A DNA stretch of 64,000 nt. It comes from Crocinitomicaceae bacterium. GTDB taxonomy: Bacteria > Bacteroidota > Bacteroidia > Flavobacteriales_D > Crocinitomicaceae. Numbering within the stretch: position 1 is the stretch's first letter; every line of letters begins with the position of its first letter. Below, piece by piece: positions 1 through 6,570 of the stretch. The DNA is taken from the NCBI GenBank assembly GCA_016709005.1, contig JADJEU010000011.1:21790-85789 (forward strand), given 5' to 3'. Both the position numbers and the translations under genes were made by a program. A model generated the notes under the pieces. The model was not told where the DNA came from, made no database searches, and saw only the letters and a list, made by a program, of their open reading frames with translations.

Positions 1-251
1 TTAAGTTTTCCTTCAATGTAAACTTTCATTCCCTTTTTAAGATATGACTCGGCAATTTTTGCAAGACCTCGCCACAGAACGATGTTATGCCAATCTGTAA
101 TTTCCCGCTTTTCCCCCGAATTTTTATCCGTAAATGTTTCGGATGTTGCTATCGGAAACCGTGCTACCGAAACACCATTTTCGAGATAACGTACTTCAGG
201 ATCTTTTCCAAGATTACCAACTAAAATTACTTTGTTTACACTTCCTGCCAT
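1..251 (-). CDS. ssb: Single-stranded DNA-binding protein, N-terminal part (cut by window edge)
   Basis: Reading the minus strand from the ATG at 251, the 83 visible residues begin MAGSVNKVILVGNLGKDPEV, the classical start of bacterial SSB: first OB-fold strand and the VGNLGxDPE motif. DWHNIVLW and LKKGMKVYIEGKL follow, both typical of the OB fold. SSB coats single-stranded DNA in replication, recombination and repair. The acidic C-terminal tip that binds partner proteins lies beyond the left edge. It sits 30 bp downstream of mutY on the same strand, so co-transcription is likely. In Flavobacterium johnsoniae, mutY and ssb precede the gliding genes gldE and gldD, so those may follow outside the window (inference). 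Confidence 0.95.
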   Translation of the reverse strand, partial: MAGSVNKVILVGNLGKDPEVRYLENGVSVARFPIATSETFTDKNSGEKREITDWHNIVLWRGLAKIAESYLKKGMKVYIEGKL

Positions 252-281
252 TTCCCAAGTTAATGATCATAACAAATATAG

Positions 282-1316
282 CTAATCCTTGGTGTGCGTG
301 GGTGATGATTCCAGATATCTTATTAACAGACGTGGCATTGGATAATCATCTAAGTCTTTAATATTAACAAGTACTTCGCCTTTATTTGCAACCAGTTTTT
401 TAACACGCACATGCCAAAAGTTTGCTTCTATTTTCTGGTGTGAAAGAACGTGTTTGAAAAATCCGTCCTTTTTTACATCTATTGGTTTGAGTGATTTTAT
501 CTCTTTCAAAATATCTTTTTCAGGTAAGGAAGATTCTAAAAGCCTGAAATCATAAAGACCAATCCAGATATCTTTTTCACTTCGTTTTTTTAGAACGGTC
601 TTTTTACCATCTGTTACAAAAAGATAATGAAAATGTCGCGTTGTAATTTTTGTTTTTCCTTTTTTAACCGGGTACGAAGCAAAAGTCTGATCGGCACCAG
701 AAAGGCAAAGCTGATTTATTGGGCACGCATTACATTTTGGATTTTGAGGTGTACATACGAGCGAACCAATTTCCATCAACGCCTGATTGTGATTACCTGG
801 ATTTTTTTTGTCCAGAATTTCTGCAGCAACTTCGGCAAATATTTTTTTGCCTGCTCCTGAATCAATAGCTTCCGAAATTTTATAAACTCGACTTAGCACT
901 CTATAAACATTGCCATCAACCACTGCATGCGGGAGGTTGAAGGCAATTGATGCAACCGCTGAAGCTGTGTAATCACCAATACCTTTTAATGCTCTGATCT
1001 CTTCAAATGATTTTGGAAACTGACCTTTATATTGAGATGAAATGGTTTTTGCCGCATGATGCAGATTGCGCGCACGACTGTAATAACCGAGTCCTTGCCA
1101 CAGATTGAGAACCTTGTCTTCACTAGCATTGGCAAGTTGTTTGACCGTTGGAAAGGCTTGGATGAATTTCAGATAATAAGGTGTTCCTTGCTCAATACGG
1201 GTTTGTTGCAGTATAACTTCTGATAACCAGATTTTGTAGGGGTCATTTACCGTTCTCCAGGGTAAATCCCTTTTGTTTAGTCTATACCAATTTTGTATTG
1301 ATGTCGAAAAATCCAC
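282..1316 (-). CDS. mutY: A/G-specific adenine glycosylase
   Basis: The 344-residue product removes adenine mispaired with 8-oxoguanine in base-excision repair. Visible signatures are the early EVILQQTRIEQG segment with the catalytic Glu, the helix-hairpin-helix LKGIGDYTASAVASIA, the VVDGNVYRVLSR segment with the catalytic Asp, and the four-cysteine [4Fe-4S] loop CTPQNPKCNACPINQLC with C-x6-C-x2-C-x5-C spacing. The C-terminal part (about 225-340) fits the NUDIX-like domain that reads 8-oxoG. Length is normal for the family. It is divergent from the HU-type gene, with about 100 bp of shared upstream DNA, and is followed by ssb. Confidence 0.96.
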   Translation of the reverse strand: MDFSTSIQNWYRLNKRDLPWRTVNDPYKIWLSEVILQQTRIEQGTPYYLKFIQAFPTVKQLANASEDKVLNLWQGLGYYSRARNLHHAAKTISSQYKGQFPKSFEEIRALKGIGDYTASAVASIAFNLPHAVVDGNVYRVLSRVYKISEAIDSGAGKKIFAEVAAEILDKKNPGNHNQALMEIGSLVCTPQNPKCNACPINQLCLSGADQTFASYPVKKGKTKITTRHFHYLFVTDGKKTVLKKRSEKDIWIGLYDFRLLESSLPEKDILKEIKSLKPIDVKKDGFFKHVLSHQKIEANFWHVRVKKLVANKGEVLVNIKDLDDYPMPRLLIRYLESSPTHTKD

Positions 1317-1377
1317 CCTTTGTATAATAAATGCGAAGTTCTGTCTAATTTATCAGAATAGTTCAATGAATATCAGT

Positions 1378-1385
1378 TATTTTTG
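1378..1385 (+). promoter_or_regulatory. Candidate -7 promoter element for the HU-type gene
   Basis: TATTTTTG matches the Bacteroidota -7 consensus TAnnTTTG and lies 33 bp before the ATG at 1419, in the gap between the divergent mutY and HU genes. No clear TTG -33 element is seen at the ideal distance, so confidence is moderate. Confidence 0.45.
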
Positions 1386-1418
1386 CGCTCAAATATTTAA
1401 AGAATTAAATTACGTAGT

Positions 1419-1710
1419 ATGACAAAAGCGGATATTGTAACCGAAATCGCAGAACAAACTGGAATCGAAAAAGTAGCTGTTCAAGCAACTGTAGAAGCAT
1501 TCATGAACTCAGTAAAAAACTCACTTACAAAAGGTGACAACGTCTATTTAAGAGGATTTGGTTCATTCATTATTAAAGAAAGAGCTGAAAAAACAGGAAG
1601 AAATATCTCAAAAAAATGAGTCTATCATTATTCCTGCTCACAATATCCCTGCTTTCAAACCAGCAAAGACTTTTGTTGAAGAAGTTAAAGAAAATGTAGT
1701 GGTGAAATAA
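1419..1710 (+). CDS. HU/IHF-family DNA-binding protein, frameshifted in this sequence
   Basis: The first 66 residues (MTKADIVTEIAEQTGIEKVA, later VYLRGFGSFIIKERAEKTGRN) are the N-terminal helices and first beta arm of an HU/IHF protein. The frame hits TGA at 1617-1619 directly after a run of seven A (1610-1616). With six A the reading continues as SKNESIIIPAHNIPAFKPAK, the normal HU arm and C-terminus, to the TAA at 1708-1710, giving about 96 residues. An HU gene in this place is expected to be intact, so a sequencing indel is the likely cause. Slippage on A7 is a less likely alternative. HU-type proteins bend and compact DNA; this one is divergent from mutY. Confidence 0.88.
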
Positions 1711-1714
1711 GAAT

Positions 1715-1747
1715 TTGTTGCATAACAAATTACTTTTTCTATCTTTG
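1715..1747 (+). promoter_or_regulatory. Bacteroidota-type promoter upstream of the small ribosomal-type gene
   Basis: TTG (1715-1717, or 1718-1720) is followed after 19-22 nt by TATCTTTG (1740-1747), a full match to the Bacteroidota vegetative consensus TTG / TAnnTTTG. Transcription should begin a few bases after 1747, ahead of the leader hairpin at 1776-1803 and the gene at 1846. Confidence 0.75.
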
Positions 1748-1775
1748 TCCTCCGAATTTAAAGGAGTATGTTATT

Positions 1776-1803
1776 AAACTTCCTGTTAATCAGGAAGTTT
1801 TTT
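1776..1803 (+). terminator. Promoter-proximal terminator-like hairpin (possible attenuator)
   Basis: A perfect 10-bp inverted repeat (AAACTTCCTG, loop TTAAT, CAGGAAGTTT) runs directly into a T stretch, the form of an intrinsic terminator. It lies after the promoter at 1715-1747 and before the gene at 1846. An open frame of 13 codons (1768-1809, ATG to TAA) preceded by AAAGGAG spans the whole hairpin. Translation of that frame would prevent the hairpin from forming, so attenuation is plausible. The structure is seen; the regulation is inferred. Confidence 0.6.
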
Positions 1804-1845
1804 ATATAATATTAAATCATTTACTAATACTAAAAATACTTAGCT

Positions 1846-1938
1846 ATGCCAAGCGGAAAGAAAAGAAAAAGACATAAAATGGCAACTCACAAGAGAAAGA
1901 AAAGACTAAGAAAAAACAGACACAAAAAGAAAAAATAG
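1846..1938 (+). CDS. 30-residue very basic ribosome-associated protein (AURKAIP1/COX24, mS38-like)
   Basis: ATG at 1846 to TAG at 1936 encodes 30 residues starting MPSGKKRKRHKMATHKRKKR and ending in lysines; about two thirds are Lys, Arg or His. This matches the tiny protein annotated across Bacteroidota as AURKAIP1/COX24 domain-containing, related to mitochondrial mS38. From memory, a protein of this type was seen in the Flavobacterium johnsoniae ribosome structure and named bL38; I could not check this. It has its own promoter and an attenuator-like leader, and is followed by the RNase G gene. It is too short for usual ORF callers. Confidence 0.85.
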   Translation: MPSGKKRKRHKMATHKRKKRLRKNRHKKKK

Positions 1939-2067
1939 GTCTGTGTAAAATGACTGTTGCCGGTCATTACAGCTTGTTTGTCTGTGTCCTTTAGGACAAA
2001 AAATGAATCGTTAAAACTTAGTGGCGGATGCTGCTAAGTTTTCTTAGTTTATCTTAAATCTATTCTT

Positions 2068-3624
2068 GTGAATTTCGAACTAGTAGTTAATTCAAAACCA
2101 GGTGGAATTTGGATTGCTCTGATGCGTGAAGGAAAGTTAATTGAACTTCACGAAGAGAAAGGGAATACAGATTTTACCGTTGGAGATATTTATCTTGGGA
2201 AAGTACGTAAAGTAGTTCCCAATCTCAATGCTGCGTTTGTAAACGTGGGCTATGAAAAGGATGCGTTTTTGCATTATCTGGACTTAGGTCCTCAATTCAA
2301 ATCGTTGGATAAATTCACTCAGGACACGCTTAAAGAAAAACAAAGTGTAGCCGACCTGCTTTATTTCAAGCCAGAGCCAGATATTAATAAAGAGGGAAAA
2401 ATCACAGATATTCTGAGTTCCACCCGCGAAATTTTAGTTCAGGTTGCAAAAGAGCCAATCTCAGCAAAAGGCCCAAGATTAAGTTCTGAGGTGACACTTG
2501 CCGGTCGTTATGTTGTGCTAGTTCCTTTTTCAAATAAAATTTCAATTTCACAAAAAATTCGTGAAAGCGCTGAGCGTGATCGTTTGCGTGATATTGTAAA
2601 AAGTATTCTTCCAAAAAACTTTGGTGTTATCATTCGCACTGTTGCTGAAAACCGCAAAATTGTTGAGATAGATACTGATTTAAGAGATTTGTTGTCGCGT
2701 TGGAAAACCATGCACACCAATCTCAAAACAGCTAAATCACCTGCACGCGTGTTGGGTGAATTAAATCGTGCCTCTTCATTGTTGCGCGATTTGCTGAATG
2801 AAAATTTTTCAAAGATCCACATTAACGATAAAACCTTGCTGGAAGAGATGAAGGAATATGTTTCCTCTATCTCACCTGATAAGGCGAACATTCTGAAATT
2901 GTACGATGGCAAACATGACATCTTCGAACATTTTGGAATCAATAAACAAATCAAAATTCTTTTCGGTAAAAAAGTTCCTTTGAATAGTGGAGGATACTTG
3001 ATTGTTGAACACACTGAAGCCATGCATGTCATTGACGTGAACAGTGGTAACAGAAGTTCAGCCGGTGATACGCAAGAAAAAAATGCAATCTCTGTAAACC
3101 TTGAAGCGGCTGAAGAAATTGCACGTGTATTACGCTTGCGTGATATGGGTGGAATTATCTGTATTGACTTCATTGACATGCACAGCAAGGAGAATAATAA
3201 ACTCTTGCTTGAGAAACTGAAAGAACACATGAAGGCGGATAGAGCCAAACACTCTATCATTCCTCCAAGCAAATTTGGTGTGGTAGAAATTACCCGTCAG
3301 CGTGTTCGTCCGGTTACAGATATTGAAACCTCTGAAGTTTGTCCTAGCTGCGGAGGTTCTGGAAAAATTCAGGCGTCAATCATGTTTACTGATGAAATTG
3401 AAAATCAATTGAACTATTTGTTGTTGGATCGAAAAGAGAAAAAGATTTCTTTGTTGGTTCACCCATACCTTGAAGCCTATTTTAAGAAGGGTGGTTTCCT
3501 GCGTTCTAAACAATGGAAATGGTATTTCAAATTCAAGAAATGGATTCAGGTTCACGCGGTCAACGAACAACAATTTTTGGAGTATCATTTCAAAAATTCA
3601 AATAACGAATTGATCGAATTCTAG
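2068..3624 (+). CDS. rng: Ribonuclease G (RNase E/G family)
   Basis: The 518-residue product is an endoribonuclease for rRNA maturation and mRNA decay. An S1-like RNA-binding domain lies near residues 35-105 (VGDIYLGKVRKVVPNLNAAF). The catalytic DNase I-like region carries HVIDVNSGNRS (Asp323) and CIDFIDM (Asp367), the metal-binding aspartates. CPSCGGSG (Cys425, Cys428) is the zinc-link motif of the family. The start is GTG at 2068, which fits the family N-terminus MNFELVVN; no better ATG lies upstream. Six bases separate it from recX, so the two may be co-transcribed. Confidence 0.95.
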   Translation: MNFELVVNSKPGGIWIALMREGKLIELHEEKGNTDFTVGDIYLGKVRKVVPNLNAAFVNVGYEKDAFLHYLDLGPQFKSLDKFTQDTLKEKQSVADLLYFKPEPDINKEGKITDILSSTREILVQVAKEPISAKGPRLSSEVTLAGRYVVLVPFSNKISISQKIRESAERDRLRDIVKSILPKNFGVIIRTVAENRKIVEIDTDLRDLLSRWKTMHTNLKTAKSPARVLGELNRASSLLRDLLNENFSKIHINDKTLLEEMKEYVSSISPDKANILKLYDGKHDIFEHFGINKQIKILFGKKVPLNSGGYLIVEHTEAMHVIDVNSGNRSSAGDTQEKNAISVNLEAAEEIARVLRLRDMGGIICIDFIDMHSKENNKLLLEKLKEHMKADRAKHSIIPPSKFGVVEITRQRVRPVTDIETSEVCPSCGGSGKIQASIMFTDEIENQLNYLLLDRKEKKISLLVHPYLEAYFKKGGFLRSKQWKWYFKFKKWIQVHAVNEQQFLEYHFKNSNNELIEF

Positions 3625-3630
3625 TTTCTT

Positions 3631-4098
3631 ATGGCTGGTTCGCAGACCTACAGTTTTTTAGAGGCGAAACAGAAAATTGAAGCCTACTGTGCCTATCAGG
3701 AACGGTGTGATTTTGAAGTGCGTCAAAAACTTTTTTCCTGGAATTTAAATCTGGAAGATGTGGACGCACTGATCTCAGATTTAATAACCCATAATTTTTT
3801 AAACGAAGAACGATTTGCTGAAGCCTATGTCAGCGGAAAATTCCGTATCAAACGATGGGGCAGAGTGAAAATCAGGCAACAGCTCAAACTGAAAAAAATC
3901 TCTGCATACAGCATCAATAAAGGCATGGCTGTCATTGAAGATGATGAATATATCAAAACAGCAAAGGAATTGATTGAATCAAAGTCTCGCTTGATCAAAT
4001 CAAAAAATCAGTGGGATAAAATCAATAAATTGAAGCGTTATCTTTCTTCAAAAGGATATGAGACAGAGTTGGTTCATGAGCTCATCTCATTTGATTAG
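3631..4098 (+). CDS. recX: Regulatory protein RecX
   Basis: The 155-residue product fits RecX, which caps and inhibits RecA filaments. The family shows as three-helix repeats: AKQKIEAYCAYQERCDFEVR at the N-terminus, then the conserved core LISDLITHNFLNEERFAEAY followed by VSGKFRIKRWGRVKIRQQL, and a C-terminal repeat ending KLKRYLSSKGYETELVHELI. Length is typical. It starts 6 bp after the RNase G gene and ends about 45 bp before the convergent cold-shock gene. The RecA partner is not in this window. Confidence 0.9.
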   Translation: MAGSQTYSFLEAKQKIEAYCAYQERCDFEVRQKLFSWNLNLEDVDALISDLITHNFLNEERFAEAYVSGKFRIKRWGRVKIRQQLKLKKISAYSINKGMAVIEDDEYIKTAKELIESKSRLIKSKNQWDKINKLKRYLSSKGYETELVHELISFD

Positions 4099-4144
4099 AA
4101 AATCGTAAGAAATATAAAAAAGTTGAGTCAGAAGCTGAGCTGAA

Positions 4145-4615
4145 TTACCCAGCAACAACTTGCACTTCTACAGCTTTCAATCCGCGTTGTGCAGCTTCTA
4201 CTTTAAAAGTAACCGTATCGTTTTCTTTGATTGGTGTCAGTAAGTCATTCATGTGAACAAAGAAACTTTCGTTTTTAACTCCGTCTTTGATGAAGCCGTA
4301 TCCTTTAGACGTGTTGAAGAATGCAACTTTACCGGTGCGTAATTCTTCTACTTCTTCTTCTCCTGCAACTTGTCTTGGTGTGCTGATTTCAATGCTGTCT
4401 GCATCAATCACTTTTTTCTTCTGAGTAAGATCTGGTGCTGTTGAGGTGATCATGCCGTTTTCATCGACATAGGCAATCATATCTTCGAATGATTTTTTTC
4501 CGCCATCTTTCGTATTGACTTTTTTCTCAAGTTTACGTTTGGCTTTATCATCTTTTTTCTTCTTGCGAAGATTTTCCATTTCTTTTTTATTCCAGCTTTC
4601 TCTTGATTTACTCAT
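4145..4615 (-). CDS. Cold-shock-domain protein with basic N-terminal extension
   Basis: The C-terminal 65 residues (about 92-156) form a cold-shock OB fold: RTGKVAFFNTSKGYGFIKDG with the RNP1 motif KGYGFI (104-109), and SFFVHM (117-122) as RNP2. It should bind single-stranded RNA or DNA. In place of a stand-alone CspA it has a 90-residue N-terminal extension: first about 35 very Lys/Arg-rich residues, then a linker. Such extended CSD proteins are common in Bacteroidota and are thought to be RNA chaperones. It is followed upstream on the same strand by an NYN-domain gene, about 240 bp away. Confidence 0.9.
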   Translation of the reverse strand: MSKSRESWNKKEMENLRKKKKDDKAKRKLEKKVNTKDGGKKSFEDMIAYVDENGMITSTAPDLTQKKKVIDADSIEISTPRQVAGEEEVEELRTGKVAFFNTSKGYGFIKDGVKNESFFVHMNDLLTPIKENDTVTFKVEAAQRGLKAVEVQVVAG

Positions 4616-4855
4616 GTTCCAATTTGATGTGATAATGCACCAGCTCCTTGCCAGCGTTTATAGCAGAAAAGAAAGTTGATTGATAAATGTAGAGGAATTG
4701 ATTTTCTTAGAAAATTTTCCCGTTCGTTCAATGCAAATTAACCTTGACTGAATCAGTGCCTAGATAATTTACCGAATGAATGGATGAACCTTAATTTGGG
4801 GTACTACTAAGAACTAATTGATGCAAAAGTACGCTTTATTTTTTGAAAAGCCGCT

Positions 4856-5605
4856 TTATTCTTTGCTTCGGATGTAGATAAGTTTGAATCGGCCCTTTGG
4901 ATTGGTACGCTCTTCAATGTCAAATTTACCAGTGGCTTGAATGAGTGGCGTTAGTTTTTGATAGCCATAATTTCGTGAATCAAAGTTAGGTTGTTTCTTT
5001 TGCAGCAAGCTGCCTACATCACCTAAAAATGCCCAGCCATCGTCGTTGGCAACATCATCTACAGTTGCTTCAATCAACTCAATTACTTTTGGTGTAATCA
5101 GTTCAAGATTGGTATCTGGTTTTTGTTTTTCACGCGGTTCTTTGCCTTTCGCTTTTGCTTTGTTTACCGAGTTGCTGATGATCTCCAAATAGATAAATTT
5201 ATCACATGCAACAATGAAAGGTTGTGGCGTTTTCTTTTCTCCAATTCCGATTACATGTTTGCCCGCTTCACGCAAGCGTGTGGCTAATCTTGTAAAATCA
5301 CTGTCGCTGGATACAATGCAAAATCCATCCACGCGATCTGAATATAAAATATCCATCGCGTCAATAATCATGGCTGAGTCGGTTGCGTTTTTTCCGGTGG
5401 TATATCCGTATTGCTGGATCGGTACAATTGCATTTTCCAGCAACATGTTTTTCCATTTACCTAAGCGTGGATTGGTCCAGTCGCCATAGATTCTTTTAAT
5501 GGTTGGATTGCCGTATTTTGCAATCTCTTCCATCATTTCTTTTACCTGTGCTGAAGGTATGTTGTCGCCGTCAATAAGAACGGCTAATTTTTTTTCGTGT
5601 TCCAT
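4856..5605 (-). CDS. NYN-domain protein with C-terminal OST-HTH (LOTUS) domain, probable ribonuclease
   Basis: Residues 5-145 form a PIN-like NYN domain of the LabA/limkain type: LAVLIDGDNIP (Asp12, Asp14), GKNATDSAMIIDAMD (Asp76) and VSSDSDFTRLATRLREAGK (Asp101, Asp103) supply the acidic metal-binding set of a nuclease. After a Lys-rich linker, residues 170-245 (LITPKVIELIEATVDD, FLGDVGSLLQKKQPNFDSRN, YGYQKLTPLIQA) match the OST-HTH/LOTUS RNA-binding domain. This architecture is known in bacteria, but substrates are mostly unknown. All acidic residues look intact, so activity is likely. It is 249 residues, on the same strand as the cold-shock gene. Confidence 0.88.
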   Translation of the reverse strand: MEHEKKLAVLIDGDNIPSAQVKEMMEEIAKYGNPTIKRIYGDWTNPRLGKWKNMLLENAIVPIQQYGYTTGKNATDSAMIIDAMDILYSDRVDGFCIVSSDSDFTRLATRLREAGKHVIGIGEKKTPQPFIVACDKFIYLEIISNSVNKAKAKGKEPREKQKPDTNLELITPKVIELIEATVDDVANDDGWAFLGDVGSLLQKKQPNFDSRNYGYQKLTPLIQATGKFDIEERTNPKGRFKLIYIRSKE

Positions 5606-5756
5606 AAAGTGTATTAAAACAATTTCGAAAATGAAACTGTTGAATCCGTCAAAATCTGGACATTAACTTCAAAAAAAATGTGATTGTTTTTGGGGAAGTG
5701 AGCGTGCCTGAATAAGGACGATATAATTCAAAGATACACTAAATATATCAGGAAAC

Positions 5757-6293
5757 CTAGGATTCAACACGCCAGGCATTATCATGACCCAATGCATGAT
5801 AGAGTGCGCTTACTAAATGAAGGGTTTCGTCACGTCCTGCGCGCTGACCGGATTTTGCAGATAACCAGACTCCGGCCAGAATAACTCCTGTAATTGGAAG
5901 ACACCAAATCCAATTACTTGGTTTGCCCATACTCAACTGAACGAGTCCATACATGCCACCAAAAAGGGATATCAATCCAAGCACCGCGTAAATTAAAATG
6001 AATGTCAGCCAAACCATAAACTGAGGACCAACAGTAACTCGAATGGTAGAAAGTGAAGGATCTGTTTCATGTTTTTCGACAATCACGCGAAGTTCTGGAG
6101 ACCAGAAATGACGGTGCTTGATAGGGATGTCTAAATAATATTGGTCGTATACTTTTTTGCCTTCAACCGTTTCATCTTCCCGTATAAAATTTTTTAATCG
6201 CTCAAATATTTCATCTACCGATAAAGTTGATTCTAATTTAAATCGCGGACGAATTTCACCAAAGTTGTGATGGTCTTTCCTGTTAAATGGCAT
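5757..6293 (-). CDS. Hypothetical membrane protein, two transmembrane segments
   Basis: This 178-residue protein is not recognised. A soluble N-terminal part (1-90) is followed by two hydrophobic segments (about 92-117, FMVWLTFILIYAVLGLISLF, and about 125-147, WIWCLPITGVILAGVWLSA), then a short C-terminal tail. The N-terminal region carries alternating charged and hydrophobic strands (LRVIVEKHE, TIRVTVGPQ), resembling a small beta domain. No signal peptide is seen. It stands alone on the minus strand between the NYN gene and the divergent Asp-box protein. Confidence 0.7.
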   Translation of the reverse strand: MPFNRKDHHNFGEIRPRFKLESTLSVDEIFERLKNFIREDETVEGKKVYDQYYLDIPIKHRHFWSPELRVIVEKHETDPSLSTIRVTVGPQFMVWLTFILIYAVLGLISLFGGMYGLVQLSMGKPSNWIWCLPITGVILAGVWLSAKSGQRAGRDETLHLVSALYHALGHDNAWRVES

Positions 6294-6570
6294 AGCGTTT
6301 TTTTGAGTAGAGCAATGTAAAAAATCGCCATCAGCAGACCTAAAAAAATGGTATGACTTCTGTCAGGAATTAAAATTTTGGACGAATTATTTGAGTTGTG
6401 CTTTAATGAATTGATACATCAAGCATTCTCAACAATCGATTCAGATCAGGGATTGTATACAAAGTGTTGATTCTTAATTAAACAGAGCGATTTAGAAATG
6501 AAGTCAAATACATTTATCCTTAGTACATTCGGATTGATTTTTAGACAGAAAAATTTCCAAAATTTAAAAT

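Noticed and set aside
2508..3272. Long open frame on the minus strand inside the RNase G gene
   Set aside because: It is a shadow of a well-supported gene, with Ser/Phe/Ile-rich composition and no domain.
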